This document shows, piece after piece, positions 23,445 through 35,465 of a DNA stretch of 64,000 bases. The notes under the pieces were generated by a model. The model did no database searches, had not been told where the DNA came from, and worked only from the letters and a program-made list of their open reading frames with translations. The translations under genes and the position numbers were made by a program. The stretch comes from Chlorops oryzae (Eukaryota > Arthropoda > Insecta > Diptera > Chloropidae): positions 52,542,752-52,606,751 of the forward strand of contig CM035807.1 of the NCBI GenBank assembly GCA_020466095.1, in the 5' to 3' direction. How positions within the stretch are numbered: position 1 is the stretch's first letter; each line of letters begins with the position of its first letter.

Positions 23445-25345
23445 ATTTGTTTATTTATTTATTTATTTAGTCTATGAAAGAGAGTACTTAAGGCTAGTTT
23501 AAAGTACATATAAACATGACTAGTAGAAATGCTTAGACAAAGATAACAAAAATTGCCTTTAACCGCTCTCTTGAAAACACAAAATCAATATCTGCATTAG
23601 CAGAAATAGAATTTAAACGAAATAAGTCTCTATAGATAGGAGCAAAAGTTTCATAATTTGTTCTCACCAGCTTTAAGTAAAACATATCAATATGCCTTAA
23701 GATTCGAATGGGTACATTAAACGCTATCAAATTAAGTAACTCCGGGCAATCAAATTTTGCAGTCACTAGGTCCGACATAAAAAGAAGTTAATGCAAGGCA
23801 CGACGCTACTCTAGAGTCTTCAAGCCTATAAGCGCGAAGCGAGTATTGTTCGGTGGAGTTAGTTCACCAGAACAAAATGTTCGCAGAGAAAAACGTGTGA
23901 AAGATCTTTGAACTCGTTCAACACGGGCAATATGGCCTACATGGTATGGACCCCATATGAACAAAGCACACTCTAACTTCGATCTGACAAGCGATATATA
24001 AAAAGACTTTAAAGTATACGGATGTGAAAAACATGAGCCGTTACGTTTGATGAAAGCAAACATTCGATAAGCATGGGGAATCATGTAATTCAGATGATGA
24101 GCAAACCCAAATTTCGAGTCCAACACCACACCCAAATCCTTCACAATATCCATCCGTTTCAGAAGATAGGTACCAAGAACATAGGAAGTGGGAAAGGAGT
24201 TGCCGGCTTTGGAGTATGTAACAAAAGAGCATTTATCCAAGTAAAGAAAAAGCTAATTTTTAGAACACCATTGATACCAAGACCGAGCATCCGCCTGCAG
24301 AGATTCTGAATCTGACAAACTATGACGTCCAGTTGGACGAATGAGATCCTATTATATAGGTAGGATTCAATTCACCTCGAAAAACTAGAGTGAAATCCCA
24401 ATGAGGCAAGCTTCATAACGAGAAATTTGTGCGAAACCTTGTCAAAGGCTTTAGAAAATTCCGTATAAATTCTATCAACTTGGCATCCTTCAGAAAAAGC
24501 CGATAAACAGTATTCTGTAAATATAGTAAGATAAGTCAAGGTTGACCTACCCGAGACAAAACCATGCTGCATCGGGGAAATGATACTTTTTACAGCAAAA
24601 GATATTCTATTCTTAACTATGCATTCAAGGAGTTTACTTTTATTTGAAATTTTAGAAATTGGCCTAAAATTTTCAAAATTACTTTTATTACTGTTTGGGC
24701 CCGTAAAGAATTAGTGGTCTTGCGACCCAAATGGGGCAAAGGGAAATCGTATGTAGATGAAATAAAAGCTCGTACCTTTGACTGGTGGCGTCGGACGGAT
24801 TGGTGTCGTGGTTCTGTCGTTACGGTTGCTGCTGCTGAGGCTGTTGTTGTTTCTGCTGCTGTTGTGGTTGGCGTTGTTTCTGCGTTGATTGCTGTTGGAT
24901 TACCATATTTAAATATAGGAGTAATTGTGGCAGATTTCCACTCATCTTTAAAATTTCTAGCAGTCAAAAATTTATGAAAAATAATTTTTAATGGTACTGG
25001 AATAGCTCCCACGCAGCTCTTGAGAAAAATTACTGAGAACCCATCTAAATCATTTTTAGATGAATTCTTCAATTTTTGAATACTATTGGTGACATCATCT
25101 TCATTCAGACTTAAAGAACCGAAGTCAATAACAGAAAGGGAATCCGAATTTTCATATTACTCGTTCGCATTAGGAACGAAATTTTACGTAAAGAAGTCAG
25201 CAAATAAAATTGCTGTTTCAAGATCAGATGTTGGATAGGCGAATTTCAAAAACATATTCCTAGGAATGTAGGAATTTTTCTATTTTGAATTTATAAAGCG
25301 CCAAAATTCCTTTGGATTGGATATTATGTTTGATTCGAGCTTCAA
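23445..25345 (-). mobile_element. LINE E, 5'-truncated non-LTR retrotransposon
   Basis: Minus-strand LINE remnant. Its 3' end carries an (AATA)n tail (the tttatttatttattta run at 23452-23470). Going upstream one reads the C-terminal region (23533-23778, 23806-24240: IVKDLGVVLDSKFGFAHH, YISLVRSKLECALFIW, LIGLKTLE), the RT middle (24372-24572: QHGFVSGRSTLTYL, FSKAFDKVSHKFL), and the RT start (24617-25072 and above: EDDVTNSIQKLKNSSKNDLDG, WKSATITPIFKYGN). It begins near 25345 at NPKEFWRFINSK and lacks the endonuclease. A 224-bp foreign segment (24675-24898) interrupts it. Several stops. Jockey/CR1-like clade; exact clade not determined. Confidence 0.8.
24675..24898 (-). other. 224-bp insertion inside LINE E
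   Basis: LINE E reads ...FKYGN just before 24898 and ...NFRPISKISNKSK just after 24675 (minus strand). The sequence between is foreign. It is CAA/CAG-rich at one end and ends in 'cccaaacagtaataaaagtaatttt'. It adds an open but low-complexity peptide. Origin unknown. Confidence 0.6.
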
Positions 25346-26020
25346 ACAAGTAAAGAAGTTTAAATCGGCTAAGCCGATTGCACACATACCTTTTCCTCAG
25401 CCTTAAATATGTTAAAACATTACCTTAACGAAAATTCCTGCCGTTTTCGTTTTTCTAGCTTGGATATCTATTTATACCTTATCTGTACTTCGATTAAGCT
25501 TCTAAGACTCGAGATTTTTATTAAGCACAAAATTTTCGCGGATGGTGGGCATGGTCAAGTTTTAACCGTTAGAGGAAATTTTGTCTAGCAGCGAAGTACT
25601 CAATTCAAAATAGTGAAAATCAAATTTTTGCGAATTTTGCCAAAGGTGGTATTGATCAAATTTTAACCGATAGAGGACATTTTGTCTAGCAGTGAAATAC
25701 TCAATTCAAAATAGTGAAAATCAAATTTTTGCGAATTTCGCGAATGGTGGTCTTGTTCAAATTTTAACCCTTAGAGGACATTTTGTTTAGCTGCGAAATA
25801 CTCATTTCAAAATAGTGAAAATAAAATGTTTGCAAATTTCGCGAAATGTGGTCATGGTCAAAACTTATCCATATGTGACGACTTTATTTGGAGGCAAAAT
25901 ACACAATCAGAAAAAACAAAAAAATCATTTTTGTATTTAGATATGAGAGTAAGAGAAAGAGTGTATTCTTCTTATGTTGAAGATGATGACCATAGTTATA
26001 GCAATGTCGCAATTTTTTTC
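25346..26020 (+). repeat. Repeat with 101-bp tandem units
   Basis: A tandem array with a 101-bp period. Corresponding points lie at 25544, 25645, 25746 and 25847 ('ggtgg...caaattttaacc.ttagaggacattttgtctagc...'), giving about 3.5 units. The stretch 25346-25530 is a unique leader starting 'aagtaaagaagtttaaatcggctaagccg'. No coding evidence. Confidence 0.7.
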
Positions 26021-26139
26021 AGCAACAGCAAATACACATGTATGCTGATGATGTTCAGATTCATATTCTCTGCAATAAAGACTCAATCAATGACGGTATT
26101 TATGTTCTTAACCAGGAGTTAGAAAATGTTCATAACTGG
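26021..26139 (+). pseudogene. LINE D, left part (RT active-site end)
   Basis: The frame reads HMYADDVQIHILCNKD and continues openly to ENVHNW at 26139, where element C is inserted. YADD is the RT catalytic motif. It continues without frame loss at 50608 (ALRNRLCLNPSKSK). The copy is 5'-truncated just upstream of YADD. Confidence 0.8.
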
Positions 26140-29015
26140 TGTAACTTCGTGAGTGGAAATATGTAGTGCAATAGTAGCGGTTCGGCACGGTGGCTTTTGC
26201 CCCGACTAGCTCGCCGTCGTCATGGGGTCTTGCCACACCGCACTTCACTCTCACTTAGTTAAACAGAAATTTCGTGCCGGTAGGTGGTTCAAAATAAAGG
26301 AAAAGGTAAAGAAACAGAGGAAATAATTTTTAGAATCGAAAAAGAAATAAATAGAAACTAGTCCTGTACAAATGTCTCTGTCCATTATATCATTCATTCT
26401 CCCCATCGCAGTTCTCGCTCGCTCTACTCAATCGTCATCATTCACTACCCATTCAATCCTCACTCATTCCTATTGGCATGCATCAACACATCACTCCGCC
26501 TATGCGTCTCTGTCCTATGTCTGGAGCAAACCCACCCTCTGCGATCTTTGCAGCCGTGAGTGCACTACGGCTCCTACTAATATGTTGAGTGCACTCCCCT
26601 TTTTCAGTATTTTTTTTGTCAGTTCAAGTCCTAGTCATAACGTGAGATATCCCTTTGGTCTTCTCTTCTCAGAGACGCCAAAAGCTATGGTAACTTACCA
26701 ACACATTTTTATTCCGTTTTTATAAAAAGAAAAATTTCTCATCTTTGAATATGCATATTTCATTCCACATATATATATATAATTTATATTATTTAAATAT
26801 GTACATATACATTTAGTTATTATTTCAAAATTCAATTAAAAAAATTAAAAATAAAAAAAAAGATAAAAAAACTAGTCTAATATGATACTCATTCCTACAG
26901 GGATGCTTCTCATAATTATAAAAGAAATTCCTAATATGAAAAAGAGAGAGAGCGAAAGAAAAAAAATGTGCAAAAAAAAAAAACTTGGCTGGGCTAACTT
27001 GTTAGCAATTCACCCAAAAAGGAATTTGAACGGTGCTTCAATGCAAAAAAAAATATTTAAATCATTTTTCCTCCTTTCTTTTTTTTGTTGTTATCTATTG
27101 TCACTGTATATTTTCGGTCACACCTGTACATTTGAATTAAATTCTCAAACCTGAAGAGATAGCTCTGTTAGATTTGGTTGATCAGGTGATAACACTTTCC
27201 GATCTGATCTTTCCTTCCAAGCTGCTCTGCTTATATACCCTTTTTCCTGAGCTTTCTCCAACAACAAATCCTGGTTTAACTAGTCTCCGCCATTAGGCGC
27301 CAAAGATTCCCCATTAATATTTGTTGTTGTAAGAATTAGATTTCTATTTGTTTATTGAAAAAAGAATTATTATTGTTGGTTCTATTGTTTTGACTGCAAC
27401 TGTAGTCAGAATACATTTCTTCATCTTCATTTTTTCAAGATGATATTCCTTTTGAAACTCTTGGAAAAAATACCAAAATTGCAACCCCGCCAAAAGCTCT
27501 TTCTCACTTCCATCTCTCCCTCTCTCTCCTTTTGTACAACTAGTGTATTCTTTCTAACTTAATGCAGGATTATCTGATCTTGACATTTCCAAAGATAAAA
27601 AGGAAAAGTGCAACAAATTGATTGTGTTCCTATAATTAAAAACAAAAATATATATAAATATAAATAAATATAAAAATAAAAATAATAAAATAAAAGAAAA
27701 AAAAAAAACCGGATCCAACTGAAGGCTGGAGCTATTTGTGGAGCTAAATCATTGGCAATTATTCAGGTAAACATTGTATTTCATTTGTTTATTTCAGTTC
27801 TTTTAGTTTTTCCTTTGTGCATTCTTATTTCTTTTCTCCTTTTCTTTTTGGTGTTTGCTTTGGCTTTTTTGTTTTTGTTTTGTAAATATCACAGTAATTC
27901 ATTCAGTGATTTTAAATTCATATCTTAAAACTAACAATTCATTATCTTAAATTTATAAAAAAAATAAATAACAAAAAAACTAAATTCAATTCAAGAGTAA
28001 AAAAAAAAATAAAATATAAATATGTGTGTACCAAATCGTTTTTCGCATTTGTTTTTCCTGTGTGATTGTAGGTGTTTTTTTTTTTTTTTTTTTTTTCTAG
28101 TTGAAGTAGTCCAAGTCTGTGTATGAATGTTTGATTCGTTTTTGTGCCGTGACGTGTATTATTTGTTTGTGCTTCTGTGGGTGAGTCTATTGATTTTTTC
28201 TTAATAGAGACGTTACCAAATTTGTTTATGTTTATTTGATACGGTACGCCCGTCCACTAGTTTTAAGCTCCTGATTCGTTGCTCTGGCTTCCGTTTACTC
28301 ATCATGGAGCGTACTACTGCCCTGAGTACATGTGGCACGCCGCTGCCTGGAGACTCATCATTGCTAAGAACTTGTTGGTAATTTTTATTATCTTCCTGCT
28401 TATTAGTGGACACTGGAGTATCACAGCTGGTAAGATTCCACTCGTCTAACATGTCCATTTGGTAGCCATCCAAGCTTATGACGTCATCGTCATCTGCTTC
28501 TATCGTCGGCTGGCGTACTTCGGTTGGTTGCTGTGGTGGCAAGGCTGACATCGGGGGATTTGGCAACTGTACTGGCTTATTGGAATTATGTTTCCTTTTT
28601 AAGCTGTCTGCTGGTGCTAGCGTTATACGCTTTGTTAGCGGGTCCTGCCTTTCAAACCAAGTCTGCGGGAAGCATCTTCGTCCGGGGTTGTAGGTCTTTT
28701 ATTAATTTGAGTGATGCTCGGAACATTTTGAGTCGTCTCTTTGAATTTTGCATCCATGTTCATTGTGTCTTCCATGATTACTGTAAGTATAGTTCAAGGA
28801 GGTGGTTTATAGGTTTAATGGTGTTCCGTACGTCTCATCAGTAGATTGTATACGTAAAAGTGTGTTTGTGCGTCCGTAGAAAGGAAGAAAAATGTTGAAT
28901 CTTTCTTTTTTTTTTTTTTTTTTATAATTCTCTTTTTCAGTTTAACACTTTCACTGTTGCATCCTTTTTCCCCTTATTTATATTTCCCTTCTCTTCTTTT
29001 TCAGGCTACGTAACA
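26140..29015 (-). repeat. Element C 3' LTR
   Basis: 2876 bp, nearly identical to 47723-50603. Differences are mostly one- or few-base indels (for example one extra base near 28247). It contains the damaged copy of the LTR ORF (28213-28566 and upstream). Confidence 0.92.
28213..28795 (-). pseudogene. LTR-encoded ORF of element C, frameshifted copy
   Basis: Same protein as at 49692-50366, but split by single-base insertions (near 28247, 28655 and 28727). Only 28213-28566 stays open (PNPPMSALPPQQPTEVRQPT onward). It shows that the ORF is not maintained in this LTR copy or that base errors are present. Confidence 0.6.
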
Positions 29016-29132
29016 GGCTCGGACCCGTCGATACCACTTCAAAGTATTATCAAGGGATACTGGTGGTATGGAACGTGTCCGTAAAAGAAATCAAAACGTA
29101 GCAATACTTCTGTTTTTGTTGGTTTTATTTTT

Positions 29133-29171
<39 letters not shown>

Positions 29172-29311
29172 CATCTAATTTTTTGTTTTATTGGTTCTAC
29201 CTCTACGTGTGGCCTCGACCACGCCCTAAAGCTCTACCTGGACTGGAAGCTGGGCTATTACCAAAAAGCATTTAACATTTAAATATCTGTATATTTGTAT
29301 ATCCGTTTATA

Positions 29312-29363
<52 letters not shown>
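29016..29363 (-). other. Element C 3' untranslated region
   Basis: In element sense: the integrase stop, then A-rich tracts (T runs at 29129-29170 and 29331-29365 on the plus strand) and a (TA)n run at 29309-29329, then the 3' LTR. No clear polypurine tract precedes the LTR at 29016, which is odd for a gypsy element. Confidence 0.6.
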
Positions 29364-29367
<4 letters not shown>

Positions 29368-29606
29368 GCCACAAATAAATCTTTTGCGTGATATATGCCG
29401 ATACTTTTTCCAGACATATTTGCTAGTTCATACATTGAATTACCTATACATTTAAGGATGACTGCCTTTATATTGGTAGGTGCAAGTTTAGCGTTATAGC
29501 CCTCAATTAGGTTACTCTGTTTATAATTTTTTCTAAAGACTACTTGCCCTTCCGTGTATCTGACCTCTCTACATCGAGTATTATTATATTTTCGCTCCTT
29601 TCTCAT
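29364..29606 (-). pseudogene. Element C integrase C-terminal tail
   Basis: The continuation of the integrase after a frame break around 29590-29606: a VRYTEGQVVFRKN segment (a GPY/F-like position), then NLIEGYNAKLAPTNI and a stop after YHAKDLFVA. The same tail appears, fused to a PTP fragment, at 14781-14953. Confidence 0.75.
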
Positions 29607-30993
29607 AGGCTTTCTTTAATTCCTTCAACACCCAGTCTCGGATTATTTGTTGTTTGTCCATTTGACTGTCAATCTTAAAGTCCTCTTGGCCTAACGCTTG
29701 TAGTTGTCTGCTAATTTTGTATGAGGAGCCGTGCTGCATCATATGTAGGCCAAATACTACATAATAGGGTGTTAAATTAATTGCACTATGAAACGCGCTG
29801 CGTAAGGCGAAAGCGGCTTCGGTGACGTGCCTGTCCCAGGTACGTTGATCCTTATTTATAAAAGAACGAATTATTTGTAGAACTGACCGATTTACTCGTT
29901 CGGAGGCATTTGCCTGTGGTGAGTAGAAGGCAGTTTTGACATGTGAGACTTCATATTTTTCTAGGAAATTCTTAAACGCTGTAGATACGAACTGTTTACC
30001 GTTGTCAGAATGGATATATTCTGGCACGCCAAAAACATGGAAAATATCACTCTCTAAATATTTGATTACATCTGTGGTGACTGCCTTCCTCATTGGTTTG
30101 AGGCATACAAATTTGGAAAAGTGGTCTAAGCAGACAAAAATGTAGGCGTTTCCATCTTTTGTTCGTGGATAAGGTCCCATAAAATCGATAAACAAACGTT
30201 GAAAAGGCCTTTCTGTATGCCGTTGTGCCCCCATTGGTGGTCGCTTAATTAAATTTTTGCTTTTGTTTTCTTTGCATATATCGCATCCACTAACAACCTG
30301 TTGAACCGTACTGGACATGCCTGGCCAATAATATTTTTGTTTCAGTCTTTCTAACGTTTTTTGAATACCTCCATGCCCTGCGGCTGATGAAAAATGTGCT
30401 TGAACCACTAACTCGTTGCGGAGAGATTCAGGGACCCACAATTGCCATGCCTTATCTTCCTGTATCGGGTCTCCATTCGCATATTGAGTTCGCTTATACA
30501 CGAAACCGTCTGAAACAACTATATCCGGCAATTTTTCCTTGTTCTCCTCAACTTCTTTGATTAATTGTTTATACTCTTCAGAACGAAAACTATCAGAATC
30601 GAGGTCTATATCCAATCTACTACTTATAACAATTTCCTCTATATGAGCTCTTGACAGGGTATCAGGAACTATGTTTTGTGACCCTTTACGATGTTCTATG
30701 TCAAAGTTGTAGCGTTGTAATTTTAAACTCCATCGAGCCAGTCGCCCGGATAGTTCTTTTTGATTCATAAGCCACTTCAAACTAGCGTGGTCAGTGATGA
30801 TAGTAAATGGAAGCCCCTCTACATACGGCCTAAACCTTTGGACTGATAATATTGCGGCATAGCATTCCAACTCAGTGACACTATAGTTTTTTTGTGCCTT
30901 ATTTAATTTGGTTGACATATAAGCTATGGGTCGTTCGTTCCCTTCGTCATCCTGTTGGAACAGGACTCCTCCTACGCCTTCATTTGATGCGTC
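29584..30993 (-). pseudogene. Element C RNase H (C-terminal part) and integrase
   Basis: Element C sequence resumes at 30993 just outside element B, within the RNase H motif after QCD (ASNEGVGGVLFQ). From the ATG at 30918 the frame is open for 444 codons: RNase H (TELECYA, ITDHASL), then the integrase zinc domain H175, H182, C212, C215, then the catalytic core D245 (FIDFMGP), D305 (HSDNGKQF) and E340 (NASERVNRS). All catalytic residues are present. The ORF is cut off upstream by element B and shifts frame near 29590, so it is no longer part of an expressible pol. Confidence 0.88.
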
Positions 30994-31835
30994 TGTTGTG
31001 AGTCGTACTAAACATAACTAACGTCACGTCACACTCCAACGTCACGCTATCAGCTCTAAGCGGTAAAAGTGACAAAACAATACAAAAACAATCGAAACAC
31101 AGCAAAGGAGTTCGACGACACAGCACCAAGCTCGAAATCCGACAACCCTTCAGCAAGAATAACAACAACATAAGAACTCGACTACTGAGAACAATTACGT
31201 AAACAAGCATACCGATCGCCGGTACCAAAACTTGGCACAACACCGATCAGAGAAAGAAGCGAGCGAGGGAAAAGACGAAAGACCACGAGCATGCAAGTCA
31301 GCAATAAGCAACGGCATAAGCGGTTCAACGTCTTCAAATGTAGACCTACACCAACAATAGAAACACAGCAATAAAGCTATTGGTAACAACAACAACAGGC
31401 GATCTAGACGGGCAATCAACGCAACAGAACAACAAGAGCCAGGTGCAACAACAACAAGTGCAACGTAGGCACACCGGCAGGGGAAGTTCGAAGTCACACT
31501 GATGAAATCAATCAATATGCAATTTTGCTAGATCGGCAATATTGATCTATTTAAGCGGAGCTTCGATCTACGGAGCAGGACTTGCAGTTTGGAATCGAAA
31601 GTCTAATCAGATCTCAACTTTGGCGCACCTACTTACGAGCCAGGACGACAAAGTGTGGATCTCAGTGTTAGCTAGGGAATTAGGGCAGTAAAGTAAGCTA
31701 GAGTAGAACCTGTAAACATCATTAAAAGACTTTAATAAAGAAACACCTATGGAAAAGGAGTAAAGAGTGTTTTATTCAACGGAATCCTTTGTTGGCGCTT
31801 TACTAGAGGTCCTTCTCCCCAGCAGACACGCAACA
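30994..31835 (+). repeat. Element B 5' LTR
   Basis: 842 bp, almost identical to 42896-43735. A TATA-like 'ctatttaag' lies at 31548-31556 and an AATAAA signal at 31734-31739, so U3, R and U5 can be placed in outline. ORFs on its minus strand occur in both LTRs and are not supported as genes. Confidence 0.92.
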
Positions 31836-31840
31836 TTTTA

Positions 31841-31852
31841 TGGCGCAGCCGG
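31841..31852 (+). other. Element B primer-binding site
   Basis: TGGCGCAGCCGG lies five bases after the LTR. It shares TGGCGCAG with element A and fits a tRNA-Ser-type primer as used by the 17.6/297 group. Confidence 0.65.
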
Positions 31853-32558
31853 TTTTCGACTAAGCATAGTCGGGTACGAATCACGATCCTTTCACAACAG
31901 TACGGCGTTCAAACTAACAAATCATAACAAACAAAAAAAAAAAATTTTTGGCCACAGTGGGGTAAGATTGATATCTATTGGGTATATTTGAGTTACTTAT
32001 TGGAACCTACTGAACAGTGGTGAAACCTAATTCAGTGGGGCCTGGGCGTGAGTGAAACTTCCGAAAGGCACTTTAATGAGAAACGATATAAGTATACCGA
32101 ATTGTATCAATTATTTTGTTTTAAACCCTTTTTGTACTGCACTGCTATAACCTGTCGAACAGTGGTGAAACCTAATTCGTCAGGGTCCGGGTGAGTGAAA
32201 CTTCCGAAGGACACTTTAGCAGCACAAACGCAATAAGGGCATAGCAGAGTACCTTAAATAAAAATTTTTATAAAAAAAAAAATAAAATATATATTTTTAT
32301 ATAATATAAATACAATAAAAATTAAACAAGCGACGCAAGTAAAAGCCGACAGCATCAAAGGACAAGAAATTAAAATCAGTTCAAAAGACGCTTATAGTAT
32401 GGTGAGTACACAAATATTTATATTACTATTTTAAAAAATTGTGCCCCTTGCAACAGTAAATACACGACGCCACTGAACATTTTCATTTTTTACCTTGTTT
32501 TATACGGAAGATTTTTTTTTATTTTTAAAACGGAGTCATCCGTCAAATAAAGTAATTT

Positions 32559-34669
32559 ATGGAAAAAGAGTGCGAAGCCTTGCGACAACAACAAAAAGAA
32601 TCTGAAGAACACGCTAGCATCCTTCAAGCAGAAGCGTGGGAATTGATAAGAGAAGTCAACCCAAACAAAGAATTTTTATTATTAATTTCAAATCAAGTTG
32701 CACTAGCTCGGTTTAATCAATTGGAAGAAGCAGTTTTTCTGATAGAAAAAGCGAAAAAATTCGGTAACCGTATCAAACGAAGTCGCCAAGGGGAAAATAC
32801 AACAATTGGAAGAGACAGTTGGCCTTTAAAAAAGAACTGCAAAGATTTGAGGGATCGAATCGATAAAGAGACCTTGCTGATAGAAGAACAGAAGAGCAAA
32901 AACGAATCTCTAAGAGAACTCTGCAGACAGCAGTGGAAAGGACATATCGGAGTCCATAGAAAAGGACAAAGCTACTCTCAAAGAAAAAGGAGAAAGAAAT
33001 TCAATTTCTAAAGTAGAAATTGAAACCTAAAGAGAGAATTAAGAATAGTTTGCAGTACATCTCCACTTCCGCAAGACGTACATCAGAAAATTCCACGACA
33101 ACGCCAATCAACGAATCAACTTTAAAAACACCAACACAAGTACAAATACCCAAAATTCAAGTAACAATGGCAAATTCACAGAATGTTGCAGAAATTGTCA
33201 AAAATGTCCAACGTTTCGTACCATCTTTTTCCGGAGCAACAGGACCTGAGTTTAAGGCGGACGTAATAAAATTTGTCGAGGGCATAGAATTCTCAATTGT
33301 ATGATTGCCCCGGAGGACATGCAAAAGCCATTACATGTATAAGGCAGCGACTGTCGGGGGCTGCGTTCAACACAATTGGCACCAGAAAATTCGAGACTCT
33401 AAATGAACTCCGCGACTTTGTGCAACGAACATACGCAACAGTAAGAACGTTGGAAGATATTAGAGCGGATATTATAAACGGACATCAACAAACAGGTGAG
33501 TCCGCGTCGCTGTTCGGAGGTCGAATGGAAATAACCTAAAAGAGGCTGAAGAAATATCACAAAAAAATGGACTACGGAAGAATCAAGAGCGGCGCTATGG
33601 GAATACCAAGATCTGGCAAAAAGGCATTTCATTACGGGATTAAAGGATCATTCCCTAAAACAATCACTGATAAACATGACAGACCCCAGTTTGCGGGATC
33701 TCATAAATGCGGCAGAAAATTCCGAAAACATTTTGAAATCTGACAAATTAAACATAAATACTATTAATTCGGCACTACCAACAGAACTGATATGCTCATT
33801 CTGTCAACAGCAAGGACACACACGAGATGTATGTGTAAAGAGAAGGAATACACCCTATTGCAAGCTGTGTGGAAGTATGGACACGAAGAAAGTCCTAGCT
33901 GCATAAAAACAAACAGCCAATAATGGAGGCCAGTAAGGCATCTAGGCCAACTTGCACACACTGCGGGAAAATAGGACATATAGCTGATGATTGTTGGAGC
34001 AAGTTAAGCAGCCTATTCTGCGATAAATGTCAAATTAAAGGTCATCGCACCAATAAATTTTGCGGAAAAGGGCAACACAGCAAAACCCACAACAAAGGCC
34101 AGCACAAAATAACCGTCGAGGGTCGAATAACAACAACCAAGTACAGTGTTTCCTTTGCAAAGGATTCGGGCATATAGCCAGAAACTGCCCTCAACAAGAT
34201 CAGCAGAACGCGGGAAACTCCCAGCGGCCCAGTCTCGGCCGGTAGACTGGAGTGCCCAAAAAGAAGTTTTAGAACGGCAAAACCCTGCCCTGGGGAACAG
34301 CCCAAACCAGGGGCAGGAGGAGGGGGAGAGCCAGGGTGCAAAGAAGATCCTTTGAAATGCCTAGGCGCAGAACGACTGGAGGAGCCAGAGGGCCAAGAAG
34401 TGCCTTTGGACAGTCTGGGAAAAAGAAATCGAATACCAAAATGGGGAAAATCGATAAGAGAAATTCCGACGGAAGAAATGGAAAATGAGATAAAGGAAAA
34501 AATGCTTATAGACATTGGTCAGGAGACTAATGCAAGGAAACCAAGAAAAAATGGCAAACGAGTAACTTTTAAGAGCACAGTCAAAGTGTTTGTATACCCA
34601 ATATGCAAGATGGAAGCTACGAAGACAAAGGAAAGATTGGAAAAATGGAAAGAAAACGCAAGACTTTGA
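32559..34669 (+). pseudogene. Element B gag, several frame breaks
   Basis: The coiled-coil N-terminus is at 32559-33011 (MEKECEALRQQQKESEEHAS). A capsid-like part is at 33020-33539, with a shift near 33300 and a stop at ~33538. The nucleocapsid part runs through 33676-34245 with knuckles CSFCQQQGHTRDVC, CTHCGKIGHIADDC, CDKCQIKGHRTNKFC and CFLCKGFGHIARNC, in different frames because of 1-bp shifts near 33870 and 34080. A basic, charged tail follows (34352-34669). Five CCHC-like knuckles, if the disrupted one near 33855 is counted, is many for a gypsy gag. The breaks are small indels; base errors in the assembly are a real alternative to decay. Confidence 0.75.
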
Positions 34670-34741
34670 AAAAGTTGTATATCAATGCATGGCTGATGTT
34701 TTTTTTTTCTAAGCGAGTTTTTCCAATTCACGAAACAATTT

Positions 34742-35314
34742 TTGGCGGGTGAACCCAATGGGCCAAAAGGAGATGAATGCGTTGAATTATCCTGCGAGCA
34801 GGCTATCAACGACGGAATCGAAATGGTAGAAGAACCGAATTGGATCGCTGCAACTGCGACTCGAGAGGACGATGCGTACATCGAAATACCCTGTAGCCAG
34901 GCTATCGACGGCAGCATCACCCTATTGATCGATTCAGGGGCAGAGGCAAGTCTGGTTAAAAGAGAGGTGCTGATGGAAGACGTTCCGATAAACCGAAAGG
35001 ATACGAAGTCCTTGAGAGGGGCATTTGGAGGAAATTCGACTACGATTGGATCAATAAAATTGAAGCACAAGGCAATTCCAGCATTGGAGATGGTGATGCA
35101 CGTAGTGCCACGGAATAGCAGCCTGCCAGCAGATGGACTCCTGGGGAGAGACATGCTCTGGAACAGGACTATACTAGATTCCATCAGAAAGGAGTTGACC
35201 TTCAAAGAAAAAGGTAATCTGGTAGCCACAATGCCTCTAAGAATAAGAGGAGAGAAAATCTATACCGCAGAGACGATTAGAATCCCACCAAGATCCACGA
35301 GGATATACGAATAA
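34742..35314 (+). CDS. Element B aspartic protease region
   Basis: Open for 190 codons. The retropepsin active site is LLIDSGAEASLVKRE near residue 60, and the later LLGRDMLWNRT block matches element A's GRD.LW. The N-terminal 55 residues are acidic linker. It would process the Gag-Pol polyprotein. The listed start is simply where the frame is open; in life it would be made as part of pol after frameshifting or by fusion. Confidence 0.75.
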   Translation: MAGEPNGPKGDECVELSCEQAINDGIEMVEEPNWIAATATREDDAYIEIPCSQAIDGSITLLIDSGAEASLVKREVLMEDVPINRKDTKSLRGAFGGNSTTIGSIKLKHKAIPALEMVMHVVPRNSSLPADGLLGRDMLWNRTILDSIRKELTFKEKGNLVATMPLRIRGEKIYTAETIRIPPRSTRIYE

Positions 35315-35465
35315 ATACAGGACTACTCACGGAGGAAGTAGTCGTGCAGAAAAAATTGTTAGAAGAACATATTTATATTGGAGAAAGCCTCACGAAACCC
35401 AAAAATGGTATTGGTTCGTTACAATACTGAACGCGTCGGAAAAGGACACCGAAATAAAAGAAGGA

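Noticed and set aside
26372..26725. 117-codon ORF on the plus strand, identical at 47955-48308
   Set aside because: Both copies lie antisense in the two LTRs of element C. Identity follows from LTR identity, and no domain is seen.
31195..31515. 106-codon minus-strand ORF repeated at 43095-43415
   Set aside because: Antisense to element B LTRs; low-complexity Leu/Cys-rich translation; conserved only because the LTRs are copies.
34519..35229. 236-codon minus-strand ORF over the element B protease
   Set aside because: Antisense to a retropepsin frame with recognisable active site; no domain in the antisense translation.
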